Below, one piece after another: positions 1 to 11,765 of a stretch of 64,000 nucleotides of DNA. Within the stretch, counting starts at the first letter, position 1. Every line of letters starts with the position of its first letter. The notes under the pieces are model-generated. The model worked only from the letters and a program-made list of their open reading frames with translations. It was not told the origin of the DNA and ran no database searches. A program made the position numbers and the translations under genes. The stretch is from Holtermannia corniformis. Its lineage: Eukaryota > Basidiomycota > Tremellomycetes > Holtermanniales. The stretch lies in NCBI GenBank assembly GCA_001599935.1, contig BCIJ01000032.1, forward strand, positions 17,556 through 81,555, in the 5' to 3' direction.

Positions 1-3000
1 TCGGGCTGATCTGCATCGGCGGCGGCATCATCCCATTCGGCGCTTCTCTGGGTGAGAGGTACTTGGCGTCCATGGTCGGCGTTTGCGACGAGGTGCTGCC
101 CATCGAGCCCGTGCGATCGCGTCCAGGGGGCGGTGGCATGGGTCCCGACTTGGCGCCGCGTTCGAAAGAGGTACTAGCGTGCCACGGGTGACGCGAAAGA
201 GGGATGCCCTGCGGCGAGCGTTTCGTCTCTGCCATCTCTTGCCCGCGCCGGTTGAGCGTGTAGATCTGTTGTCAGCGGCACTCGAGCGTGACGACTTACG
301 ATTGATGCCTCTTGCTGCGAAAAGTCGTCCATGTCAAGCGTCGAGTCGAGTGGGTGCTGCTCGAGAAACGTCTGCAGGATCATGCGCATGTCCTTGGACA
401 GCGGTCCTCTCTACGCCAGTCAGCCAGGGCTAGGCGGTGTGATGTACGCACCGGGTCAATGATGATGCTGATGCCCTGCGAGTGTCAGCGGGTGGGTTGG
501 CTCGTGGGTAGACGGACGGCAATCATTGCAACATTCTGAGGGTCAGTGACATCCAGGCGCCGCAGATTACTCACAAACTCGCGAAACGAGCCTCCGACCA
601 GTGTCTCGATGAAATTCGGGCAGTCAATCTTGAACGCTTGGCGCTGGAGGGTCAGCCGGGCCCGAGCTTTGCGACGTACAATCTTGAAGTCGGTCACGGC
701 GGATTCAAAGCACGTGTTGCGTGATAGACTGTAGCGATTGTTGCGCAGCTTGCGGAGGAGCCATGGGCGCTGCGAGGTCAGCCTGCTCCGACAGGGAGCT
801 ACGCACATGCAGAATGATTGTAAAGTGGAGGATCTCGGTCTGGATGTAGTACCTGTGGATCGGGAGATACCACAGCGCTGGCACGTCAGCGCGGTCATGC
901 AGCATACGACCCACCCGAATCCAAGGTCTTGTCGGGGTTCTTCATGGCAAAGTGGGGTGGCATGTTGCGAACAAACTCGCGGAACTCGGCGTCGATCTCT
1001 TCCACGTCGCGATACTGAGCCGGCGTGCTGAGCCGTTGAAAGTGGTTGACGACCTGTGGTCAGCCATATCCTAGCAGATATCACCCACCTTGCCGAGGAT
1101 CTTGGCGAGGCCTTGACGCAGCAGCAGGTAGGTCGCAAACGTCGGCTCGCTCAATGGCCGAGCGGGGACGGCAATGTTGTTCTCAAGCATACCAATCTCA
1201 ATGTTGGTTGGAGGCCTGCCGGTCAGTACGATCAGCGGGAGCAACGGCTTACAAGGTATCACAGCACGCGTCATCGATTGACATGGGCCGCCCGAGGAGA
1301 CACGAGTAGCTGGGCGTGAGCTTTGTTGACAACGAGCTCACTCACGTCCGGTCTGCGTGCAGCAAGTAGCTCCAGATCCGGCGGCGGTATTCCGTCTCAA
1401 ACACGCTGCAAGGTCAGCATGCACGCGGCGCGAGCAGACTCACCCCAAGCCGAGCTTTTTGCCGTCGCGATGGAGCCCGATCGCTTGCGCGACTCGGATC
1501 GCCGTCCCTATCTCGGTCCAGCCTTCTGCCAAGCGGCGCTCGTGGATAAGGACGAGATACATTGCGCTCTACCGGTCAGTCGCGAACAACCTGCAGCGAC
1601 TCACGAGAATCCGGGCCTCGACCAGCTGCAGGCTTTCCGACTTGATCGAGACGGAGATGGTGACGGCGAGGCGGGCTGGGTGGTAAGCGACGTTGGGTGC
1701 TAGTCACTCACTCGTCCAGTACAGCCGCAGACTCGACGCTTTGCGCGTCTGGTCGGGTCCTGCCCACTCGAGCGGCGCAAGACGGACCGAGATGGCGAGC
1801 ACGATGAAGATGAGCGGGAGAGCGAGCACCATGGTCGAGTCCATCGAGTGAGCCTTGCGGTACACATCCTCGTACGCTGCAGAGGTCAGCCGGGTCGGCG
1901 TTGCGGGACGTACAGTTGCGGAAGAGACGCTCGTCGATGGGGTAGCGCACAAAGTTGACCTTTGTAAAGAACCAGTCGATCAAGCGGTCGGCGAATGGTT
2001 TCGGTGGCAGGTCTTGTATGATCTCGGTCACGCGGTAGGGATGTACGCCGCATTCGTTGAAGAGGCGCTGCCAGTCAGCTTGGCGTGGGATGCGATGGCT
2101 CACCCTCAGGTTCTCATCGGGCGTGCCGTGGGAATCGAGCGAGAGTTCGACGCGTTGCGACGACGGCTTGAGCTGGCAAGGTCAGCCACGCAAAGAGATG
2201 GAGACGCACCGATTCGGGAAGCGGATTACGACTGCCCGAGTTGCTGCTTTGGTCAGCACGGTCCACGCTGGCCGCACGCACCGATCGAGCCCGCCGAGGA
2301 AGACCTTTTCCGCCTCTGCGTCATCCGGCTCCATGCCTGGTTGCTGCTGGGCCACGGCCGGCAAGTCGTCCGAGATGCTTCTGCGAGAACTCGAGCCCTG
2401 GGGATCGGGCTGCGATTGTGACTGGGAACTCATCGATCGTTGCCGGCGGCGCGCGTCGTCCTCGCTCCCAGCGTGCACGTCACCCGAGCGCGAGGCTGGG
2501 CGGTGAACTAGCGGGGACGATCAGTGTCCCGAACCCAATCAGAGCAGAGGCCGCAAAGGACTCACTGGTGCGCCACTGGGCGAGCTCGTGCCGCTTTTCT
2601 ATCCCCGGCACGAGATCGACGAGAGCGTTGAGCAAGCCCTCGACCTTGTTCATGCGAGCCGAGATGGTAGGCGCGGGAGTCGGCGGGTTTGCAGTCGGCG
2701 GAGGCGTCGGCCCGCGCGAGTAGGGGACCTGTGCACGGGTTAGAAGGTTCGTTGGTGCCGGCCAGGGTTTGCGCCCGGCCCAAAGGATGCGCCCCGCTCT
2801 CGGGCCCGAGAGGCGGACTCACGCAGAGTTCAGGGACCTGGAGGAGCGTCAGTTGGGCAAACACGGAGCGTGGACAAACCTTTCGTGCTGTATACGAACA
2901 TGATGTCAGCTCGGAAAGGAGGGTGGATGAGATGTGACGTACCGACGCCTGGAGCGAGCACGGCCTGTCAGTAGGCTCCGAGGCTGGCGGGGACGTACAG

Positions 3001-3456
3001 TGTTGACACGGTGTTTCGCGATTGCACTGCCGTCAGCCGTGTCGACGGGTGGGATCTCACCTTTTGCTTGCGTTTTGCGCACTGGGCACAGCTCAGGGCC
3101 AGGCGGCGTTTCTTCTTGGGCCTGGATGCGCCTTCTGGCGCTGGAGTAGCCGAGCGTTGAGCGGTGGAAGGCTCACCCTCGTCGGCAAGCGGGGCCGGTG
3201 AAGGTGCTTCGAGTTTGTGCACGATCCCTTGCGACTGGGAGCTGCTCGGACGGTTGTAGCTGTCTGTGCGCGCGTGCTGGTACCCGGCTGGCGGCTGGCG
3301 GTAAGGGTACGGCGACTGAAGCGGTGCGAGATGATAGCGTTCATCTGGTTGACGCCATTCCTGTGGCGGGTACTGACCCGATTCGTGCTGCTGCTGCTGC
3401 TGTCGCCAGTCGTACCTGTGGGCTGTCGCTGGGGGGGACGGCGGAGGGTAGGGCAT
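1..3456 (-). CDS. Zn2Cys6 fungal transcription factor (C-terminus outside window)
   Basis: Predicted sequence-specific nuclear regulator; target genes unknown. The protein begins MPYPPPSPP at 3456 and has a Gln/Pro-rich N-terminus, then a basic KKKRR stretch and a complete Zn2Cys6 cluster with spacing C-x2-C-x6-C-x5-C-x2-C-x8-C ending in VPELC. A short helical linker (MNKVEGLLNALVDLV) follows. The fungal_trans middle homology region is recognisable by DWFFTKVNFVRYPIDERLF, the LLGRPMSIDD segment and FREFVRNMPPHF. The tail is Pro/Met-rich and runs off the left edge in frame, so the stop codon is missing. At least 23 introns are visible, nearly all 35-55 nt. The second half of the zinc cluster is assembled from exons of only 6 nt (2943-2948), 8 nt (2880-2887) and 15 nt (2823-2837). 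Upstream GTG and TTG codons in frame are less likely starts than the ATG at 3456. Family assignment is firm; regulon is not. Confidence 0.88.
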
Positions 3457-3587
3457 CTCTCGGTGCTGATGACAGTTGAACACTGGAAAAGTAGAGTCGA
3501 CAACGATCGGACACGAGGCGCGGCAGTCGGGAAACGGAGTTACGTAATCCGGAAAATCACATGAAAGTGGCCGGTGAAATCTCTAGT

Positions 3588-3620
3588 AGATGTCGATGTC
3601 GATGTAGATGTATGTATATC
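3588..3620. repeat. GATGT(C/A) hexamer microsatellite
   Basis: A short imperfect run of GATGTC/GATGTA units sits between the divergent zinc-cluster and RSM22 genes and merges into a TATGTATAT stretch. It lies in the shared promoter and could supply a TATA-like element for either gene. Function is inferred only from position. Confidence 0.5.
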
Positions 3621-3649
3621 TCCAGCTCGGTCTAGGTAGTCCCAGCAGC

Positions 3650-5394
3650 ATGTGTGCGGCAAGGGTCGCTCGGACGGCGGCGAGCCAGCTCAGGAGGCAG
3701 TCTACCGCATCGATCGAGAGCCAAGCGCCATGGGTCGCACTGGAAGAACCCGACGGCCGGCGAGAGGAAAGACTGTCGCCAGCCGCAGTGTTTGGATCAA
3801 AGCGGATCGGGCTCGTCACCCTGCCAGACCAGTTGACGGCGAGTATCCAGGCCCAGGTGCAGGGTGAGTGCCGTGTCTTCGGTCCGCGCTCATACCGTAG
3901 CGTCCAACCCTTATGATCTTCGCGAAGCCTACCTCTCCCTCTCGGCAAGCTATCAAGCTAGCAACGTGTTCACCCAGCCGTCCACATCGCCCAAGGTCAA
4001 GGTTCCGCGCGATCGTGTGCGTCAAGGCAAGGCCAAGCTGGAGAACACGCCCGCGTTGGCACTCGCAAAGGCGGCCGCGCTGCTTCCGGGCGAGTACAGC
4101 GTCGTGGCCAACATTCTGCGCGAGCTCCGGACGCGACTCGGCGACGACTGGCTAGGAGATGACGCCGAGGTGGTCGAGGTCGGAGGCACGGGCAGTGGTC
4201 TCTGGTGAGTACCAACACTACAGCCGAGCTGACCACAGGGCGCTCGCCGATTCGCTGGGATGCTTTGACCAGAGCTCCACCCCGCTCAAGGCGTACCACC
4301 ATGTCCAAAACTCGCGGCACGGCTTGGAGATGGCTCGTGCGCTGCTACAGGGTGAGTTGGGTCCGACTGAGCGTGGCTGATGGCAGACACCAAGCTGCCG
4401 TTTGATGTCACGTACGACCGGCGGTTGAACGCCTTGGCTGGCAAGGTGAGTCTACCACTCACAGCGTTGCTGACGTGCAGCCACGCCTAGTCATCTCGCC
4501 ATTCTACCTATCCTCGCTCCCCACCCGATCGGCGCAACAACACCACCTCGCAGCCCTACTCGCCATGTCACCCCACTACCTCGTCCTCGTCGATCGCGCA
4601 ACGCCTGCCGGCTGGGCCGCCATCTCGGCCGCACGCGAACACTTTGCATCCCTCGCAACCCACCACATTGTCGCGCCCTGTCCACACCAAGCTGCATGCC
4701 CGCTCAAGGACACGCGCGACATGTGTCACTTTAGCCAACGCTACCAGTCGACCGACGTCTTGCGACGGACAAAGCATAGCAAGCGTGGTGAAGAGGATAT
4801 CAAGTATTCCTATCTTGTGCTCAGTGTTGGCGACCGGCCCGCCGCAGAGCACACCGGTGCCGGCCGCAAGGGCGGAGTCGCGCGCGAGGTCGAACGGATC
4901 GAGCGCCTCAAGCAAGACGGCAGGACCGAGATGCGCGAGGTCGACAGAGTGTTTGAGCACGTCGAGGTCGACCCCGTGCCGTTCACGCCAGATCCCTCGC
5001 CGGTCGAGACCCAAGCCCAGCTCCGGACAGAGGCCTACACCTGGCCAAGACTCGTCTACCCGCCGCTGAAACGAACCGGTCACGTCGTCATGGACACTTG
5101 TCACTCTTCAGGTAGGTACCGTCGCCGTCGTACGTTGCTGACGTTGCAGGCAACATTGTCCGTCTCACCCTGCCCAAATCGCACTCGAAGCAAGCTTACC
5201 ACGACGCGCGCAAGACGACCTGGGGCGACTTGTTCCCGCACACGCCAAAGGGCGCCGAGGTCGTGCGCACCCGCGGCGTCAAGCGATTGACCAAAGCCGA
5301 AGTCGTCGGCGGCGACAGCGGCGTGATCGACTGGCCAACGGCCGGGGTGGATGAGCGCGAGGAGCCCGACGTGTTTGTCAAGACGTTTGGCTAG
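3650..5394 (+). CDS. RSM22: Mitochondrial small-ribosomal-subunit assembly factor Rsm22 (METTL17 family)
   Basis: Rsm22/METTL17 proteins are methyltransferase-fold factors needed for mitochondrial small-subunit maturation and bind a [4Fe-4S] cluster. Here the four candidate cysteine ligands are visible: CPHQAACPL, the following DMCHF, and DTCHSSG near the C-terminus. Upstream are the SAM-fold glycine segment (EVGGTGSGLW), a SPFYLSSLP segment and the LVLVDRATPAGW strand, in the expected order. The ATG at 3650 gives an Arg/Ala/Ser-rich N-terminus (MCAARVARTAASQLRR) that fits a mitochondrial presequence; an in-frame ATG at 3608 would add 14 residues. Five short introns (for example 3866-3899 and 4206-4239) give a protein of roughly 515 residues. 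The gene ends 28 nt from the end of the convergent RFX-like gene, so their 3' ends probably overlap as transcripts. Confidence 0.9.
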
Positions 5395-5422
5395 CTGTAC
5401 ATTATCGACCCATGTATTTACA

Positions 5423-8400
5423 CTACAACGCCGTCGCCTGCGTTTCCCTCGTCTCTTCCGGGCTCGCGCGGGCTAATGATGGGCCGCTGTGTGAGCTTTG
5501 CTGAATCAAACCCTCGTGTGCGTCCATCGCCTCGATCTGCTCGTCAACAGGCATTGCCGCCCGCAGAGCTTGATCCATGTCGGTCGCGACGAGCGCGGGT
5601 TCGAGCTCGTTTTCTGCCTGAGCGGCGGGTTCAACCTCGGTGGCAGTGACGTTGGCATTGTCCTCAGCGATCTCGGCCTCGACGGCAGCACTGCAGTCGG
5701 CAATCTCGACAATGCCGTTGGCAGCCTCGAGGTTGGCATCTCGGCCATCGTCGACTTGATCTGCAGCTTCGGTAGTCTGGATCGGCTCGGCGGTCGCATG
5801 GCTGGCGACCTCGGCGCTTTCGAGATCTGCAACGACAGTGACAGTAGTGTCGGTCTGAACCTCGATCTCTGTGACCTCGACCACGTCGACCTGGTCGTGC
5901 GAGGCAATCGGAGCGGGACCCTGCACAGCTGCGGGCCGATTCGCAGCTTGCGCTGTGACAGCTTCCGCCGGCAAGCCGTTGACAGAGTCCATCTCGACGT
6001 CGACGCGCTCTGTGGGCGAGAGTGATCCATCGAGGAGTGCGGCGTCGAGAGCGAGTGCCGCTGTTGGTGATTGCGGGGCAACGGTGTCGTCTGCTAGCAC
6101 CGAGGCAGGCTCGACTGTTGCGCCAGTCTCCGTCGTGGCCTCGGCTGGTGGCTCGGCCGGGATCGGCTCAGTCCGGGGAGATGGAGCAGGCGTGGGATCA
6201 TCGTCGTACGCCGCAAGAGCAGCCAGGGCTGTGGTGGGTCCATTGAGAGAGCTGGCACGCGGTGAGTCCGCAGACGCATCGACGACTACGTTTGCAGTGT
6301 GGGCATGTTGTTCTGGGTCGTGAACTATGCTCTCGGTGTTGGGCTCGGCTGGCGCACCCGGTTGAATGTCGTCCACGGGCGGGACGGGCATGTCGACGCC
6401 AGTGCCGACTGCAGCCTCGACGGCGACATCCATGGCGTCTGGGTCGTCTCTGGGTTGGCTAGCCAGCAGCGGGTCGACCTCGGCACCCGCTCGACGTCTC
6501 GCCTCGGCTTCGACTGCACGCAGCGCCTCTTCGCCTTCGAGCCCGTCGAGCAACCCCTCGTGGTCCGTCTCGCCTTCAGCGTCCAGTTCGGACCCGCCGC
6601 GGACGAGTCGCTGGGCAAAGACGTGGTCGAGAGCATCGCGGGTGATGGTTGTCGAGAGAGTGCGCGGCAGGAAGCTCATCGGTTGGTACGACAGCTTGCC
6701 GGGTGCATTGACAGCTTTCGGGCGACCGGACTGAATGTCAGCGACGACGCTCGGGCGACGACTCACCTTTGGCGGGGTTTCACGCAACACATCCCACTCT
6801 GTGTAACGCCGCTTGTACGTCTTTTTCGGGGTTGGCGCTTGCGGCGGTCCGGCTTTGGGCTCGGCCGGCACGCTGGCTCTCGGTCGCTTGGCGGGTACTG
6901 TCTTTACAGGATTCGGATTGCTCGCTGCCGGTTTGGCCGTCGGTTTCATCGCGGCCGCCTTGATCTGAGCCGACGAAGGGAGTGGAGGAAGGCGAGGGGC
7001 AGGGACGATGGGTGCCAGCCCAAAGACCACGTTGATCTCGTCTTGGATCTGGGCGAGAGACGCGCCGCCAGCTCCCTGAGGGACCTGCCGCCGCTCGATG
7101 CCAATGCACGCATAGTTGTTCTCGGGTCCGCCAATGTGACATCGCGGAAAGACGCGCGAGATGAACCGGACCAGCTCGGCGCCCTTGAGTAGAGCGGGGT
7201 AGGCTTCGGCCGGGCCGTCGACGGGCTTGACGTGAAAGTAGTCGCGGTAGTGGAGAAAGACTTCAATCTGGCGAAGCTTGGCCGAGCGCGCGTTGGTGTA
7301 GCGATAGTTTTGCTTGAGCCTGGGGTGAGCTTGGCACGTTTGGGCTAGACTCACCATAGCAGAGCCCGTCCCGGTTCCCGAAATTTGAGAAGCTCGGTGC
7401 GAGTAAAGGTCCGTGCCGTCGACGTCTTGAGCAAATCGATGATGAACGGCGGGTAGTGAGCGGCGGCGGGGGCAACTGGTTTCGGTGCGATGGCGGGGAC
7501 GGTGGGCTTGAGTGCGATGGCTTGGGTGACGGGCTTGGGTGCGATGGGCGTGGGTGCGGCGGGTTTTGGTACTACGGATGGTATTTGAGTAGATGCAGAG
7601 GCAGCTGAAGTTGAGGCTGCGGTGGACGCAGCAGCCGCAACGGGTGGAGCCGCCGTCAGTCCGCTCTGCCGTTGCTGCCGGACTCGGTCTGCGAGCTGGC
7701 GTGCGACCTGTTTGCCTCTCGCCAACTCGGCGAGCTCACGCTGGATCTTCGCCTTGCGCTTCGAGACCTTGAACACGACACCGAGCAGCGTGGTCTTGGC
7801 TGGACGCGACATACTGTCTTGAGCTTGCGATTCGAGTAGCTTGGCGGTGGGGATCGAGGCGCGTTTAGCAGGAAGCGGTCGAATGGCACGAGGTACGGTG
7901 GGTGCGGACAAGTCGATGACTGGTTTCGGTGCAGGCGTAGACAGATCGATGTACGGCGTCTTGCGCGTAGTCGGTGCGGACAAGTCGATCACTGTCGTGT
8001 GCGGCACAGCGGATTGACTGGGTTGGGTCGACAAGTCGATGACGGCTGTGGACTGCGTGACCGGTGTCCGCCGAGACGACAAATCGATGAAAGGCATCAC
8101 CTGCGAGGGCGCCGGCTTGTCACTTGCGGGTAGCTTGACGAGCTCGACGACTGGCACCTGGCGAGGGCGGGCGGTCGAAGGGGTAGTCCACGCAGACGTC
8201 CACCGCGGTGCCGTCCGGGGTTGCGAGGCTGGCGGACGTGTGGGTGCTGCTGACGTGATGGGCGGAGTCGACGGCAGCGGCAGCGGGATCACCGCAGGCG
8301 ACGTAGATTGAGGGGCAACGGTGTCGATAGAGGGCGGATGTCGACCTGGAGCAGGCGGTCGGACGAACGGAGAGTGAGATGCGGGTCGGCGAGCGACTGC

Positions 8401-8565
8401 ACGGGGAGCGACCGCATCGATCGACGGCAGCGTCGCTGTTGCAGCCATCTTGCGCGGCGTCCGTGGTGCGACAGAGTCGATGGGCGGCAGCGACGCTCGC
8501 GGTGGGCGTTCAGCGACATGGCCGTTCTGCTTGTCAGCCAAGTCGAGGCGAGGCGAGCTCACCAT
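5423..8565 (-). CDS. RFX-like winged-helix protein with IDLS repeats
   Basis: About 1,010 residues. The centre carries an RFX-type DNA-binding region: LWLKQNYRY, then a basic helix, then AELVRFISRVFPRCHIGG and YACIGIERR. These match the pattern of RFX domains and of the degenerate RFX domain in Rsc9/ARID2 chromatin-remodelling subunits, so an RSC-like role is possible but unproven. The N-terminal third holds three IDxVAP repeats and five [VIFY]IDLS repeats near residues 161, 177, 193, 207 and 217, resembling SUMO-interacting motifs. A Lys/Arg-rich segment and Ala/Pro-rich linkers follow; the last 300 residues are acidic and Ala/Glu-rich. Introns include one inside the RFX region (about 7324-7357), one at about 6731-6765, and a probable 36-nt intron directly after the start ATG. 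That last segment is also open and in frame, so it may be retained. No paralogue is seen in the window. Confidence 0.66.
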
Positions 8566-9644
8566 TGCGATCCCACCGCTGTCAAGCCAAGCCTACGCGA
8601 TCAGTGCTGTCCATAGCACCTCGTCCTGCTCACCTCGCCGACGCTGTCCTCTTGCAATCTCAAACCGCTGTTGGTTCAAATTGATGCCAAAGGAGGACGG
8701 CAAGAGACAAGTTGCTAGCAGTCGGTTTGTTCCCATCATTAATCGCTTTCATCCAGAATCGCTCTATACAACATCATCGACCGCCTTGGCGCGCCAGTGT
8801 GGTCGAATCCTCCAGACCGAGCGGTGTTGCTGTGCGTTTGCCGTGCGATCAACGAGGTAGCTTTGGAATGGTCAGTCAGCTATGCGCACCCACACAACTG
8901 TCTCGCATCGCATCGCTGTGGATCTCGAGCGTTTCAAGCCGGGACGAGTTTGGTCGAGATCGAACCAAACGCCCCAGTGGTCATCGCAAGGATCTGGTTT
9001 GGGCACAGCGTGCGGTCGTAGATCTGTCCTTGTAGGCAGACGTGCCAAGTGCTCTGCAGACCGTACAGTGGTCAGCTCGACGTCGGGTCGGCTCCGCGGT
9101 GAGGCCGATCGTCGTAGCTGGGGTGATTGGCATGGCGTACCACGACAATCCGCCGAGTAGCCCGGTGAAACGAGTTGTGCAGGAAGATGACGCCCGTGTT
9201 CTCGATGCTGAGGATGGCAGTGTGGATCTACGCGTTAGCTGTGTCTTGAGACTGCGACGCACATAGGGATGACACACCTAACGTAGAGACTCGTACTGGT
9301 AAGCGACTCGATGGCAGCAGCACCGCCGATCAAGATGGTACGAGTCGTACGACGAGAATGTTGGCGGTCAGGCTGAAGAACATGTACGACAAGTGGGCAA
9401 GACGCCCTGTCAGACACTCAAGGCTATAACCATGATCAGCACGACAGTGTCGAGACGAATGGTCTTGCCTCGAGCATGCCTTGTACGTTAGCGCCGTACC
9501 AGGTCATTCTCCCGGCAACGACGAGCTGGCAGTGGTCAATGGTGACACGCACGCTGACCGGGTCATTGATCACGACAGCATCTAGTGTCTGCATACCGAG
9601 TAACGTCGTGCTGGCATGGCGCCTTTCCGTTCCGATACACGCCA
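8566..9644. other. Gene-free or relic region, unresolved
   Basis: No convincing intact gene. On the minus strand there are hydrophobic open stretches separated by stops and intron-like signals: about 9430-9600, 9340-9420 with LSYMFFSLTANILVV, and 9180-9240 with HTAILSIENTGVIFLHNS. They look like fragments of a multi-span membrane protein with frame breaks. I could not assign a family. The part next to 8565 should hold the promoter of the RFX-like gene. Confidence 0.4.
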
Positions 9645-11765
9645 TCAGTGCGCGTTGCCATTCGTGCCGTTGGTGGGCACAGCATCGAGCCACTTGTGCG
9701 AGTAGCCGTGATGTGACGGATCGAGGTACGGGCTACCGACCTTGCCCGCCAGACCCTCTCGCGCCGTGATACCGACCTTTTCGTGCAGACCGGCAGGTTG
9801 TTCGACCTCGGGGTAGTCGTCCCAGAACAGACCGCGACGCTGCAACTCGGGCACGATGAACTCGACAATCTGCACGGATTAGCAGATACCCTTCGTGCAC
9901 CAATTGACTCACATCCTCGATCGTCTGGTTTCGAGCGTAGTGGACCAGATTGAAGCCATCGCTGGTCATGTCAGTCTAAGAAGTAGGTCCTGGAGCGACG
10001 CACATGTCGCCTTGAGTGATCCACTCTTCGATCTTGTTCACAACGGTCGTGGGCGAGCCGATGATGACGGCGCCCAGCCGGCTGACAGTCAGAGCCTCCT
10101 TGAGCGACTTGCGAGTCCACGGGCCTGCTCCATCAGCGCCGTCCTGGTGAATGTCTCCCAACTCACCATCGTGCTTGGCCGCCTTGGCATAACCGTCCAA
10201 GAAGGCTTTGCCGGCCGAGCCTTCCTCGACCGTGATCGGCTCGTCCTCTGCAAACTGTGCCCAGTCGATGCCTGCGAGATTGTCAGCTTTGTCTTGTGAG
10301 CAGCGCGTTGAACGCACCAGTGTAGCTCGCAGCAAACGCCAGGTTGACCTCGCCGTCACCTTGCGTCTTCCAGTACGCCCACTTGGCCTCGGCCTCCTCG
10401 TCGGTCGCGGCTGTGAAGATGACGCTAGACAGATCAGCCGCCCGTCACTCTGGCTGCAAACGCTCAACACTCACAGTGACGGCAGTACCTTGAGCGAGCG
10501 CGGGTCACGTCCGGCTTCGGCCACCTTTGCTCGGTCTGTGGTGCATCAATAGGAGCATCTCAGACTGGGACCAACACTCACACTCTGCGACCTTTTTCGC
10601 GGCCAAGAATGGGTTTGGCTGGGCAATAAAGACGGCCTCGGCGTGCTTGGCTCCAAACGTGGTGCCAGCACCCGACGAACCGGCTTGATACAGCGCCGGG
10701 GTTCGTTGGGGTGATGGGTGCGCGCTGTGCTATGACATTGTCAGCTTGGCCTGCGCTAATGCAAAAGACTCACGGGTCCCGGGATGTCCTTGAAGTACTT
10801 GCCCGAGTGATTGATCGGGCGAACAAGCGAAGGCTCGACATAGATGCCCTTCTCCTTGTCCCGGACAACTGCATTGTCGTGCCATGACGACTCCCAGAGC
10901 TTGTACACCACCTCCATGTACTCGTCGGCCCTTCAAATGTCAGCGCCACTGGGCGGGTGATAGGTAGACTCACATCTCGTACCGCAGGTCGTGCTCGACG
11001 GGCTCGTTCAGACCAAACTGCCGCGCGGCGCTCGGCAGCACGCTGGTGACAATGTTCCAGGCAACCTGTGGCATTCAGCCAAGCGTTCAGGTGACTTTAG
11101 CTCGACTCACACGGCCTTTTGTCAAGTGGTCGAGGGTAGTAAAACGCCGAGCTAGAGCATATGCTGGCTCGTATGTCGTACTGCTCGTGATGCCAAACGC
11201 AAGGTTGGTAGTGACGGTCGCCATGCTGCCGCTGTCAGGATCGCTCAAACAACCAAGGTCGACTCACGCGCCGACTGTGATTGCTGGATCAAGCTTTGGG
11301 ATCTGGAACCCGCCGCGGAGCGAGGCATCGAGAGCGTGGCCGCTTTCCTTCTGGTAGCCGTCAAGGAAACCGTACGAGTCGGCGACTGCAGGCGTTAGCT
11401 TGGCGGTGCAGACTGCCAGCACATACTGAAGAGACCGTGGAACTTGCCGCGCTCAAGCAGCTTGGCTGAAGAGAATGAGTATCCAACCCATACCGCCACA
11501 GTGTCACATACCGAGCTCGGTCCAGTAATAGATCGAATCGAAACGGTGCCCATCCGGCTCGGCCTTCCACGTCCCGCCGACCTGGTGCGAGGGGGTGATG
11601 CAGTCAAAAGCCTGCGCGCTGTCAGCACTCGCCCAGACATGTGCCAAGCGCACAACGCACGTTGAGAATCAGCTTGCGCTTGGGATAGGGCGCCTCGAGC
11701 GGCTTGTAGTCTTGGAGCTTGACATCTGCCGGGGTCCATGTCGAAAGGGGTCGAAGGTCGGGCAT
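9645..11765 (-). CDS. FMN-dependent monooxygenase, NtaA/SnaA/DszA family (intact)
   Basis: Bacterial-luciferase-like monooxygenase of roughly 500 residues. Family enzymes use FMNH2 from a separate reductase to oxidise sulfides, sulfones, nitrilotriacetate and similar compounds. Diagnostic segments in order: KRKLILNAFDCITPSHQVGG, AKLLERGKFHGLFVADSYG, VTTNLAFGITSSTTYEPAY, VAWNIVTSVLPSAARQFG, DEYMEVVYKLWESSW, SPQRTPALYQAGSSGAG with KHAEAVFI, and near the end DGFNL plus FIVPELQRRGLF. About a dozen 35-55 nt introns are needed and every junction checked keeps the frame; at 10733 the acceptor CATAG rather than the later CACAG preserves it. It starts at the ATG at 11765 and diverges from the MDR oxidoreductase at 12212. 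Neighbouring degraded SfnG-, DszC/SfnC- and TauD-like genes suggest an organosulfur substrate, but substrate identity is inference. Confidence 0.88.

Noticed and set aside
485..1138. Long minus-strand open frame of 217 codons
   Set aside because: It overlaps several exons and introns of the zinc-cluster factor in the wrong reading; the true exons (NPDKTLDS, QTEILHFTIILH, SFREF) are in other phases.
6299..7192. Plus-strand open frame of 297 codons opposite the RFX-like gene
   Set aside because: Antisense shadow of a GC-rich gene; no domain, and the minus strand carries recognisable RFX residues and consistent splicing.
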